Positions 9,517 through 19,727 of a stretch of 64,000 bases of DNA are shown here, piece by piece. Numbering within the stretch: the stretch's first letter is position 1; the number at the start of each line of letters is the position of its first letter. The translations under genes were made by a program, and so were the position numbers. The notes below the pieces were generated by a model. The model saw nothing but the letters and a program-made list of their open reading frames with translations. It searched no databases and was not told the origin of the DNA. This DNA is from Dichotomocladium elegans (Eukaryota; Mucoromycota; Mucoromycetes; Mucorales; Lichtheimiaceae): contig JAIXMN010000038.1 in the NCBI GenBank assembly GCA_025716815.1, positions 186,001 to 250,000 of the forward strand, given 5' to 3'.

Positions 9517-11011
9517 ATGGCCAACAACGAACAGACTACCACAGATATGCAGATTGACACCATGTCCGAACGTGAAAGGGACGCCATCTACATGTTGACA
9601 GGCCGAATGAAAACCTTTAGTTTTCAGGACGAGACCGAGGATCAATGTGGGTATCTTCACAGCTGACCCCACTCATTATAACTAACCTCTCTGGCATTGC
9701 TGATATATCATTAAGCTCCTGAGCGGACTGATTCTGGTATTTTCCATGAGACGTACACGTTCAGTATCAATGGTAAGATGACAACGAAAAGAGCCACACG
9801 CGAGGAGCTTACACATGATAGATGCAGCCGACCACACCATGGAAGAGACCGAGGCAACTGCAGTTGTCGAACCTGCAATTGCTACGTCGTCAGGCACTGT
9901 TCCACTCTCTGGCGTCGGTGATGTAACTACTTCTGTTCGTAGAGTTCGCAGCAAGAAAGTGTCAAGCGGCAAAAGCTTGGCTGCACCGAAAACGAACAAG
10001 GTGTACAAACGAGGCAGCAAGACCGGGTACAAGCGGCACAATGCAGAATTGGTCAAGGCTGCAATGGAGAAGTATGTCATGTGCAGCATTCCGATGGCTG
10101 AAGCCGCCAAATCCGTGAATATGCCGGTGTCGACGTTCGCAGATCACCTTGCTCGTTACCAATCAGACCAAGAATCGCCCAAGAAGCGAGGTCGGAAACC
10201 TCAAGCGTCATTCAGCAAGGAATTGGTTAGATCGATTCTGGAATATGTGGACACCCATCCAGTTTGCTCAGTCGAGGATGTGCTCTCGCATTGCACAGAT
10301 CAAGACATCGAAGGGCTGCCTTCCCGCGTATCACTGCAGAGATGGCTCCAAAAAAATGCAAGAATCACTTTTCAGCAATTAAAAAGCTTTAATGTGGAGC
10401 TGTCGAACGAAGAGGCAGAAGAGCACGGAAGCCGCTTCAACTGATTGTTAGCTTGCCCTGAATTTGACGCTGGCAAAAATGTTGTATTTGTTATTGAGGT
10501 GTCATTCCTTGTGAACGGACGGCGTATGTACCCGGCGCGATCTACTGAAACATCATCCCAGACGAGCAACGTAAAGGATAAGAAGCCGCATTTGTGTCTT
10601 CTCATTGCTTTCGACAATACTGGTATAATCACCACTGCGGCAAAATCGTTCGAAGGACGCGTTACCAGAGATGAATTTGTCCAATTTGTTTCTGACGTTG
10701 TGGCGATTTTACACGCTGAAGAGAAGAGAGATCTGTTTCTCGGATTTGATCCCCTTCCGGCTGAAGTGGCCGTGCCGGTTTTCCAAAAAGCGAGGGAAAT
10801 GGGGCACACTCCTTTCATTTTTCCGCAACAGGAGTTGTCTTGGAACGCTGCCGAGTACCTGGTACGCGACTTACTATTTTGCTTCAATCGACAGCTGACA
10901 CCAGCAGGAACGAAGACGGTGGGAGATCGCTTTGATACCGTCTTTGAATCAATGACGCCCTCAAAGTGCGAAGAATATATCTTCCGGGCATTCCCTTCCA
11001 CTTCAGAATAA
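9517..11011 (+). pseudogene. Transposase-like paralogue of X lacking the first catalytic Asp
   Basis: A second Tc1-type protein encoded within X. Exons are 9517-9646, 9716-9772 and 9822 onward, joined in frame. The product has a short acidic N terminus, a basic linker, a helix-turn-helix (SIPMAEAAKSVNMPVSTF), a KKRGRK basic motif and a second HTH. An in-frame TGA (10442-10444) sits where the active paralogues have Trp, then the frame stays open for 188 codons. In that part the first catalytic position reads FVIEVSF where active enzymes have F(I/L)DEA(S/G)F, so Asp is replaced by Ile. A later Asp (GFDPLP) and Glu (WNAAEYL) keep the exact 34-residue spacing. It cannot be a normal transposase. 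It may be a DNA-binding regulator, truncated at the TGA, or a decaying copy. Confidence 0.7.
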
Positions 11012-11120
11012 TAAAACATTTGCTCCATACATTAAATACTCATCTTCTGCGCGTCTGTATGTCCTGTCGACTTCGGTATACAAAGACGTATGTCCATTCT
11101 TACGATCGCGAATTCACGTA

Positions 11121-12261
11121 CCCAATATAAGCACCGTCCACCCTTTTTCTTGCACTGACCCATTATCACACTTCATATAACTCGTATATAAAAACGATCA
11201 TCTTGTCATGTTCCGCGATGGAAGGTAGTGGCTAGCACTTTGGGAGTACTGGAAGATGCGCATACGCCATTTTCATATGGTTCGTAATACCGGTGCAGCA
11301 GAAACACTCATCTATAACCTCCGTCATTATGATTGGTAACTGCAATTTACATAGCTGATCCTCTGAAGCTGTGCTCTCTGATTCAAAGCCTTTGACAGGC
11401 ATGCTGACGTGTTAAGATGGCACACCAGGACAACGTGTTTAGAAGAACGCCAACCGAAGACTTTGCTGTGCAATCATAACTTTAAGTCCTTGTAAATTGT
11501 ATCGCAATGAAAGCAATTTGTTGTGCAAAAGCGTTAGGCATTTATCACTTAATCATAGCAGTACTGTGTTAACCGAGAACTCGAGTAGATGTGGGAGTAA
11601 AAACGTTTAGGACGGTGATGAACAGAGGGGAAACTGGTGTTTTCCTTTCGGCGGCCGCGGTAAAAATTTTCCTGTGTTGTGGTCATTCGCTTTTTTGTTC
11701 CTGGTCCAATTCCTCCTGCCTAAATCGACGCATTAATTAAACCTGCCCAACCGCAAGTAAAACAGCTAAAGACATCTGTGCTCATGCAAGTGCATTACCG
11801 GAACGTAGCGAGTTTACTTCCTTCCCGAATAAAGTCTATGTCCTTTCCGAATAACTCTGCACGACTACGAACAGTGTAAACATCACGATTTATTTAATGA
11901 TTTATTCCGAATGCGCTCAGTAGACGACTACGATTAATCGAGGGACGGTTTACGGATAACCCGGTGCTGGTCTTCGATTTAAACATGTGTCCAGTAACGA
12001 ATGAATCCAACCGTCAGCGTCGAAAGGAATCGTAACTCCCATCCGAAAAATTAAGTTTCTCTGCTACGAAAAAAGCAGTGAGGATTTCCGAAAAATTCGG
12101 TTCTCAAGTCTGGATAATTCTTGAGCCGAAACCTGAAAAATAACGTCGAGCTTTCTGAACAACTTGAACACCATATTCGGTTTTCTCTTCCTTCATTGCG
12201 GATAACTATCCCCATGTCCGAAAAATGTTTCGAACATGCAAACTTCTTGTAAAAATTCCTG
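11121..12261. repeat. Right terminal inverted repeat of X
   Basis: Mirror copy of 2742-3884 with only scattered differences, ending in CTTCTTGTAAAAATTCCTG next to TA (12262-12263). The high similarity of two 1.14-kb arms suggests recent mobility or gene conversion. Confidence 0.85.
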
Positions 12262-12273
12262 TACATATTCTAC

Positions 12274-12605
12274 TATGCCCAACTTCTCGGAACGTCAGAA
12301 AACTCTTCATGCTCTGGAAGAACAGATCATCGCTGAAAATGTGCATGAAATGCTTTTTGAAAGCGACTCAGATGATAATGGCGATATCATCAGGGATACT
12401 GAGGGATCTGTGATGCACAGTGACACCAATGATAGTTTTGATGAAACACTGACTTCAACAAATGCCATGTACATCCATATCTCCAGTAGAAGATATATGG
12501 TGACTAAGCATTCCTGGTCAATCCCTATTTCGAACTTCATGTCAGACATCGTTCTCAATCTGCCTGAGAAAGAGTTTAAGCAAGAAGCATGCATGTCATA
12601 CAGAT
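12274..12605 (+). pseudogene. Possible PIF/Harbinger-like nuclease N terminus, truncated
   Basis: An ATG frame of about 110 codons starting just outside X. It is Asp/Glu/Ser-rich at first, then reads ISNFMSDIVLNLPEKEFKQEA, a pattern resembling the region ahead of the nuclease in Harbinger-type proteins (inference, weak). MITE I interrupts it at 12601, and restoring the pre-insertion sequence soon gives a stop, so it is short or broken. The antisense frame could instead be the upstream part of transposase T, since X splits that gene, but it reads less like protein. Confidence 0.35.
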
Positions 12606-12965
12606 TTTCAAGAAGAACTTTGCCACAAATTTTAGTTGTTCGTATAGATGGTCTAGGTTTTTCGTTTTTTTTTTTGCTTCAAATTCGAATACAAATTTTA
12701 GTATTTCGTTGCTACCCTTTTGTCAAATTAAAAGGCAATAGCAGCAAGAACATTTCAATCAAGGCTATAGATGAGTCTTCCTTCTCCTCTTTTTACACCA
12801 GAATACTTTTGGGAGGCCAACCATTTATGTTTCATTCTAATTTCGAAGGAAGAAGAGAAACGAAATACTAAAATTTGTATTCGATTTTGAAGCAAAAAAA
12901 CGAAAAACCTAGACCATCTATACGAACAACTAAAATTTGTGGCAAAGTTCTTCTTGAAAATCCTG
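12601..12965. mobile_element. MITE I, X-related
   Basis: A 365-bp element with long imperfect inverted repeats, flanked by TA (12599-12600 and 12966-12967). Its ends, CAG(G)ATTTTCAAGAAGAA followed by a TTTGCCACAAATTTTAG arm, resemble the X terminus CAGGAATTTTCACAAGAAG. There is no coding capacity; the open frames across it are by-products of the arms. It was probably moved by a Tc1-type transposase such as that of X. Confidence 0.75.
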
Positions 12966-12967
12966 TA

Positions 12968-13286
12968 TAGACCATCTAGGTTTTTCGTTTTTTTTTGCTT
13001 CAAATTCGAATACAAATTTTAGTATTGTATTGCTATCCTTTTGTCAAATTTAAAGGCAATAGCAGCAAGAACATTTCAATCAAGACTATAGGGGAGTCTT
13101 CCTTCTCCTCTTTTTACATCAGAATAGTTTTGGGAGGCCAACCATTTATGTTTCATTCTAATTTCGAAGGAAGAAGAGAAACGAAATACTAAAATTTGTA
13201 TTCGATTTTGAAGCAAAAAAACGAAAAACCTAGATGGTCTATACAAACAACTAAATTTTGTGGCAAACTTCTTCTTGAAAATCCTG
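12968..13286. mobile_element. MITE II, same family, left end missing
   Basis: A second copy directly abutting MITE I. It lacks the outer ~46 bp of the left arm (it begins at the internal TAGACCATCTAGG) but keeps the right terminus GAAAATCCTG followed by TA. The tandem join at an internal TA suggests one MITE jumped into another, followed by loss or recombination. Confidence 0.7.
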
Positions 13287-13529
13287 TACACGAAACGTGG
13301 TGTATGAGGAAGTGCTTCTTTAAACCTACTATGCATAATTACCAAATCTTTCTTTGTTTTTCTATATCATATATATCTCTATCCCAATTACAAATTTCTA
13401 TTATATTTACAATCACAAAAAGTTATATATCAACCCATACCAATACTGTTTACTGCATTGCTTTATGGGATGCAGGGGTGAAGCCCCAGCCGACGCAACA
13501 ATCGAGCGAAGCGAGATGTGTTGCAAGTA
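13287..13529. other. AT-rich stretch with a GC cluster
   Basis: About 150 bp of very AT-rich sequence gives way to a GC-rich cluster (GGTGAAGCCCCAGCC ... CGAGCGAAGCGAG) at about 13475-13525. Such GCGAAGCGAG clusters in AT-rich DNA recall fungal mitochondrial intergenic sequence, so a short nuclear insertion of mitochondrial DNA is possible. No gene is seen. Confidence 0.25.
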
Positions 13530-13815
13530 TCTAAAGAAGATACTAGCAAAAGCTACTGATGATTCTAGAGACATCCTTTTCTAGAAGAGTCAACGTGACA
13601 TGACATTGCTGTGGTGGGGAAGTGATTGTGGAGCAAGTTCCAGAAGATGCCAAGAAGTGCCATGGCATTTTAGCTTCCGAAAGGCACGTGACAAGAGCGA
13701 TGTTTGGGATCACGTGCTTCGAATTGATTGCTTGGGTCAACTGGGATTTGTAGGCTTGAATGTTTGCCTGGATTTGACAGTGTGGAGCCAAAGTTCCGTT
13801 CTTCCATGGTAGACA
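13530..13815 (-). mobile_element. LTR fragment G1
   Basis: The reverse complement matches 60126-60404 (LTR G2) over about 280 bp, including shared CACGTG and CCATGGCA segments. Only the 5' part of the LTR, beginning TGTC on the minus strand, is present; the TATA-containing part is replaced by the AT-rich stretch. It ends right against a partial tRNA-Ile sequence. Confidence 0.65.
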
Positions 13816-13822
13816 AGGTCTC

Positions 13823-13836
13823 ACTCGCTTAGCTCA
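13823..13836 (+). pseudogene. tRNA-Ile 5' fragment at the LINE 1 3' junction
   Basis: The 14 bases equal nucleotides 1-14 of the intact tRNA-Ile at 25576, with one change at the first base, preceded by the same GACAAGGTCTC flank. The match stops exactly where LINE 1 begins. This is the target-site duplication left by LINE integration, not a working tRNA. Confidence 0.8.
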
Positions 13837-14161
13837 ATCAAAAATGTTTATTTTATTTAAGAGGACATCCTGGGGCGAGCAGCTACTGCCATATGCCAGT
13901 CCAATATGAAGCCTGGTGATAGGGATATATATAACTGTGTGGTAGTGAGACTGACCTCGACAAAACCCCCCAAGGGGGAAAAAGGCCGAGCATAAGGGAA
14001 CAACTTAGGAAAAGAAATGTGGGGCATGGAAGCGGGGTAAATATAAATAGGCATATATTCATAGGGGGTCTAAACTACACGAGAACATAGGAATAGAAAG
14101 AAGGACAAATATATCGGCGGGTGTGGGTGTGGTGTGTGGGCGGGAAAGGGAGGGGCACATC

Positions 14162-17100
14162 TCAGTCTCTTGATATCTGGGCCAGTTCTTCCGCCTCGAA
14201 CGTCAACTCCGGATGACTAAGGATGTCGATATCCCTAAGTGTGTTTAGGAGCATAGGCCAGGTCATGCGCCAATGACCGCGAGTGAGTCCTACATCTGAT
14301 CGGGGCAACATGTTGAAGATAAAGTCCAACAAGTGCGTGTCTTGGTCCTTGGTGTCTAGGCGGTTACCAAGGCTCTGCTTGAGCCGTTGTATCATGCCAT
14401 CAAGCAGAGTACACTCAAGGTAATGGTCTCGTTTTGCCTTGCAGAAACCACATCGGCAGTCTTTGGGTGGGAAAGATGGCAACCAGTGCACTCTCCACTT
14501 GACTAACCGATGCCGCTGTCGAGTTGTAGCTGGGAGGTAGAGAATTGGATCCCACATGCGGGTTGGGCGAGCATGGGCCACAGCCAGAAATTTCTCTCGT
14601 TGGACTTGGAGCTCCAGGTCATGGCGGGCCTCGACAACAAAGGCGGCTTCTTCGTCGCGTGGGTGTGGAGGGTCCACGGACAGACTGGTGTAGTCCCGCC
14701 AGAGGGCGGCGCCAGTCGTCAGGGTGCGCCAGTGTGCATCTCTTTCCCCAACTGGGCTTCCCCCGACTTCATGGGGATCGTTAAGCTGGAGAAATGAGCG
14801 TATCACGGCACGTAAAAGGGTGGTCTGAGGTTGTGACATTACGCGGTGGACGAACTTGAATGCCAGAATCGCGGCTCGTAGTGACATGGATGGCAGGTCG
14901 GCAATATGCTTCTGCACGATGGTGGGGATGGGACGGCGAGTAATAACATTCGAGGCCATTCGAATGCAGGCAGTCTGTGCGTCTTCAATAATCTTGGTCT
15001 CTTCAGCATTGAGTGGGGCGATAGCGAGGCCGTATTCTATAACTGGCCTCATGAAAGTGCAGTAGATGCGTAGAGATGGGCCCATCCCAAAACCATACTG
15101 GTGGGCGCCGAGTTTTCGCAGGAGCTGCATGGCGTTCCTGCCTTTACGTGAGGACTGTTCGACCATGGTTTTGATGGCTATCCCATCACCAGAGAAGGGG
15201 ATGCCGAGGTAGGTGAATTGGGTGTTGGTAGGGAGGCGCTGATTGTAAAGTTCGAAGTATGTGGTCCTATCGTTGGTAGGGGCATTAAGGATAGCACACT
15301 TGGCGGGATGCCAACGGAAGTCTAAGTGATTAGAAAATCGCTCTGCTGTGCCCAGCATATCCATGACATCCTCGGGTGAACCAAAGATGGCAATGTCGTT
15401 GGTATATAACAAGGAATTGATTACTTGAATTTCTGCATCCGGACGTGTCGCGGTATTGGTGCTTGCATCAAGTTCCATTAGAGAGGCGCTTGGAACCGTC
15501 TGCAGTAGCAAAGGACGTCGGCTGACCATGTGTAGCATCTTTGGGAGTTGGTCGATGAAAATTGCGTACAGCATAGGACTCAAGATCGATCCTTGTAGGA
15601 CCCCTCTCCGCGGGCATATCCATTGGGATTAGTGGCCTTTGAGAATGACTGCAATTTGGACATTGTCGAATAGGTTTTGCAGCAGAGGGAGCAAACCTGG
15701 CATCACTCAGCCTCTGAGGGCGTCCCAGATAACAGTCCTATCAATGGAGTCATAGGCTGCCTTGATATCCAAGAACGCCACCACTAGTTTCTCCTCATAG
15801 TGTCGTTGATACTGGCGTAAGAGCATGTGCAGATTGAAAGCCTGGTCGAGGGCTCCGCGATGCATGCGAAAGCCGCCTTGAGCAATATCAAGAGCAGGCA
15901 TTTCGGACAACAGCAATGGGAGCAGACAACACTCGAGTATCTTACGAAAGGTACTAGTCAGGCTGATAGGTCAGTAGTTGGCCGCTTCAGAGGGATCACC
16001 CTTCTTGAAGATCGGCAGTACCTGCGCGCTATGCCACGAACTAGGTGTCCAGGACCACCGCCAGCAGAGCCGCAGGAAGGATGAGAGAATTTGGGCGAGT
16101 GGTGTCACAATGGGTTTCAGCATGGCACCAGTAAGATGATCAGGGCCAGGGGCTTTGCGGGGTGCAAGGGCTTTAATGACATTGGCGACTTCTTTGGGAC
16201 TGAAGAGCCACAGGTCAGGTGTAGGCCGAGGGGCAAGAGGCAGAGACCATCGCCCTCTTTGCTCACCCCCAAACACTGTGGATAGGTGAGAGACCATGCC
16301 GGCGGCAGCTTGTTCGGGACCTTGTGGACGAGAGAAGAAGTGGGTGGGCTTCTTATTACTTTTTATCCTCTTGATGACAGTGTTAGCCTCTGACACAGAC
16401 GCCATGGACATAGTCTCACAGTACTGCCGCCACTGGCAATTACGTTTGCGACGAATGGCGCGGCGCAGGTCCTCGCGGGCTAGTTGGTAGTCTTCCCACA
16501 GGGAGGCCCGTTCAAGTGTGCTGGCAGAAGTGAATCGCCATTGGCGGAAGAGGTCCTGACGGTGGTCCGCGAGCTGTTGCAGCTTGGTTGTCCAGAACCA
16601 TTTCCAGTGTTTTGGGCGGATTATGCCCCGTGTGACACTGCTGTTGAGGGCGTTGTAAATGCTGTCCTCGAGCATGCTGCTGATCTGCTCAAGGAGTCCC
16701 TTGTCAGGTGTATCGCGGCAGTCAGCAGCGTCAATTTCGTTGGCGAGTGGGTGGCTCAGACAAAGGAATTCAGCCACGTAGAGATCACGAACGTCGGATT
16801 CAGATAGGCGTTGCAGCTTCCATTGTTGACATGCTGCATTTGCGGGGGACAATTGGAGGAGGCGCGTCAGGGGTGTAAACCGCAGTCGGCAAAGATGATG
16901 GTCTGAATTGAGTGATAGGTCATCCCATATCTTGAGGGCAGGGTTGCCGACGGCCACCGTGGAGGAGACAAAGTAGTCGATTATGCTCGCTTGGTTGTGT
17001 TTTCGAAAGGTAAATTTGCCGCGGGCAAGGCGCTCATCCCAATTGACTAAGTTGTGGGCGGTTAGCCATTGAACGAAGGCGGATGCATGCTCGTTTTCCC

Positions 17101-17557
17101 TGGTGTCGCAGTGTGGTTGCCAAGGCGGGTGTTGAAGTCACCAAACACAAAAGGTATGGTCGTCGATGGGTAAGGAGCGGAGAGTGTGGAGAAATTGTCA
17201 GAAGGGCATGGTGTGTGGGGGAAAATATACACCATGGAAGGTATAGGCTCCCATGGAGAATGATAGTACGAAGCGGTTGCAGTGAGGAAGAAGGATGTGA
17301 ATGTGATAAGGGAGTCCAGGACACACGAGGAGTGACAGCCCGCCGAAGCCCCGTCGTGCGTTTCCATGGATCTGCGCAAAGTTGTGGTATTGTTGCCAAT
17401 GAGTGTGGAGTCTTTGTCCTTCGAGGAGGTAGGTTTCCGTTAATAAAATAAAATCAATGTTATTTGACTTGCACTGACGAACAAGTTCGTCAGGCGAGCG
17501 ATCAATGCCAGAGGCATTGAACATGGCCATGCGGATAGAGGTGGTGTTTTCCGTCAT
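14162..17557 (-). pseudogene. LINE 1 ORF2: APE endonuclease / reverse transcriptase, decayed
   Basis: ORF2 would nick the target and reverse-transcribe the LINE RNA. The ATG overlaps the ORF1 stop (TAATG at 17555-17559). The endonuclease part shows LLTETYL, FGDFNTRLG and LNSDHHLC but needs at least two frame changes between about 17200 and 16960. RT motifs follow (KKGDPSEAANY, DIAQGGF, FLDIKAAYDSIDR). In-frame TGA codons near 15971 and 15707 replace sense codons present in LINE 2. The catalytic YADD is YTND. A C-terminal CxC..C..H..C zinc finger (CRCGFCKAKRDHYLEC) remains. The element is inactive. Every inactivating point change I could check is a C-to-T or G-to-A transition. Confidence 0.85.
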
Positions 17558-19261
17558 TATTGATTATTATTGTCTGCAGCGGTGGAGGGTTGTTCCTCGT
17601 CGACTTCCATGGTTTTCGCAATAGCGAAAAGTTCGTTGTCAGCAGGGGTGGGCAGTTTGCGCGCAGAGGCCACAGGTTTGCGACGCAAAAAGATGTTGAG
17701 GTTGGCATTGCTGATGTGGTGTGGGCCCTGCACACTATTGAAGTGGCGCATGATAGCGGCGCCCAGGTGAGCTTGTGGGAGAGCCAGACAAGCTCGAAGC
17801 ATCTGCTTTTGATAGATGGAGGTGGCGTGGGTTACTTTCTCTGCGTCTGGCAGAGACAGGATTTGGGAGTTGTTGATGGTGGACGCAGCTGTAGGGTCAA
17901 ATGCCGCGATTGGTTCGACGTTGTGTGTCCCGAGGAGTTGTTGAAGTTCCTCGGCGAAGGAACAGTGTACAAGCAAGCCGATCACTCCCTTGCTTGGGAA
18001 CTGGATGTCGATTACACGAGCTTGAGCTACGCCAAGCAGGCGAAGATGACGGCATACCTTGCTGTGTTTGCTTCGACGGTTGCTTTTTAGATATACAAAG
18101 GTGTAACCGGTTGTGTGTTCGGTTTCGCGAAAAGCGTGCGATGCCCAATCCAAGGTTGCGGGTGTGATCTTGGTGGGGGCAGGGGGTTTAGGTTGCTGTT
18201 GCTTTGGTTTTTTTGGCTGCTTTTGCAGACCTTTGCGCGCAACACTTGCAAAGGAAGGTGTGGCAGGTGTGGCGCATGGGGCAATGGGCATGATAGGCCC
18301 CGAGTGAGCATACTTGGATGCTGTGGTTCCCTGGGAGTCGAGTTCCATGGTGTCATTGGGGGGAGTGTTGCTGTTAATTGAGCAGGGAGGTGGGGCCAAC
18401 TTCGCTTGCAATTCGGCGATCTGCAATTTAGCGGCTGCTAACTCCATCTCCAGCTCCTTATTGCGTGTAAGGAGATTGGCGAGCTCCACGACGATTTCTT
18501 TCTGCTTTGCAATCTCCTGATCTTGAGCACGCAGCCAGTGTTCAAACGCAAGCACCCATTCAGGGAGGCGCAAAGGTAGGACGCTGGCGTCGTTGGATGG
18601 CAAAGGAATGGAAGCTGTGGAATCAAGGGGTTTTAAGAATAAAAAGAGACAGAATATGATTCTGTGAGACTCGCCAAAGGATTGTTTTTTATTGAGTGCC
18701 AATAATGGGCCTATTTATAAGAAGTGCTTATCAAAACGGTCACTCTGGAGGCTGGGTGTGGATAATCATCTAGGCGGTCTCCCGGGACAGTGGACCAGTT
18801 AAAAGGTTGATAAAGAAGTTTATCATTTACCCTTGTGATTATAACTGCGTCCTGAGACAGGTCCGGGATATAAATTATGAATCCGGATAGTGCGAGAGTA
18901 ATTATGATAACGGCGCTCGAAGAGTGAAACAAAGTGTTGATGTCCCATATAATCCAGGGACACTGCTGTTAGGTAAGAAAATAGTTGTGGATACGACAGA
19001 AGCAAAGGAGTCACTAGGGAGATTGTCTGGCATGGACTCATCGTTTGCTGACTGAACTCGGTCAATCATTGGTTTCCTGATTGCAGGTGGCATGTTGTTG
19101 CCGATTTCAGGTGAGCAGGATCGGCAGTCATGGGTGTTGGTGACCACTATGCGATGGGCAGGCGACGCTTCATGGGAGCAGTTTCCAGTACGTCGCGGGG
19201 TGGTTGCGGGGGGCATGTTGCGGGGGGTGCTACGCACGTTGCTGACTGGGGTGCGAGGCAT
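17557..19261 (-). pseudogene. LINE 1 ORF1: coiled-coil RNA-binding-like protein, split by a solo LTR
   Basis: ORF1 proteins of LINEs package the RNA. Here a coiled coil (ELEMELAAAKLQIAELQAKL) precedes a basic proline-rich linker and a C-terminal domain shared with LINE 2 (FVYLKSNRRSKHSKVCRHLRLLG). Solo LTR J2 splits the frame at 18616-18998. Deleting the LTR and one 5-bp duplication joins the parts in frame, so the gene was intact when J2 arrived. MITE III sits exactly at the first ATG (19259-19261). Removing it shows the frame was open further upstream to about 19727, without another ATG. Confidence 0.8.
18616..18998 (-). mobile_element. Solo LTR J2 with 5-bp duplication
   Basis: A 383-bp twin of J1 flanked by GAAGC on both sides (18611-18615 and 18999-19003), a clean target-site duplication. 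It has no internal domain, so the full element was lost by LTR-LTR recombination. It interrupts LINE 1 ORF1. Confidence 0.9.
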
Positions 19262-19262
19262 A

Positions 19263-19627
19263 CAGGATTTTCAAGAAGAAATTTGCCACAAATTTTAGTT
19301 GTTCGTATAGACTGTCTAGGTTTTTCGTTTTTTTTCACTTCAAATACGAATACAAATTTTAGTATTTCGTTGCTACCCTTTTGTCAAATTTAAAGGCAAT
19401 AGCAGCAAGAACATGTCAACCAAGGCTATATGTGAGTCTTCCTTCTCCTCCTTTTACACCAGAATAATTTTGGGAGGCCAACCATTTATGTTTCATTCTA
19501 ATTTCAAAGGAAGAAGAGAAACGAAATACTAAAATTTGTATTCGAATTTGAAGCAAAAAAAACGAAAAACCTAGATGGTCTATACGAACAACTAAAATTT
19601 GTGGCAAAGTTCTTCTTGAAAATCCTG
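19263..19627. mobile_element. MITE III in LINE 1 ORF1
   Basis: A 365-bp MITE with complete CAGGATTTTCAAGAAG termini and TA on each side (19261-19262 and 19628-19629). The arms are inverted repeats of about 110 bp. Removing 367 bp restores the ORF1 frame across the site. Confidence 0.85.
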
Positions 19628-19727
19628 TACTTGGGAGGTTGTCATGATCCAACCCGACGTGCCTGCCACAACACACGCAGCAACGATCAACACTGCGATT
19701 CCAATACGCACCAAATACCCACTCCAC

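Larger units (their letters stand above)
2742..12261 (+). mobile_element. Large Tc1/mariner-type element X with 1.14-kb TIRs
   Basis: Both ends begin CAGGAATTTT(C/T)ACAAGAAG and are flanked by TA, the target duplication of the IS630-Tc1-mariner group. The inverted arms match for about 1.14 kb (2742-3884 and 11121-12261). Without the nested Merlin H1 the element is about 7.1 kb, far larger than a usual 1.3-2.4 kb Tc1 element. It carries three plus-strand genes: a 205-aa basic protein, a DD34E transposase and a transposase-like paralogue. It landed in the fungal transposase gene T. The Merlin in the transposase exon means this copy can no longer make its own enzyme. Confidence 0.85.

Noticed and set aside
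17560..18090. A 176-codon plus-strand open frame
   Set aside because: Antisense to LINE 1 ORF1; no domain, and its codons follow the opposite strand's reading frame.
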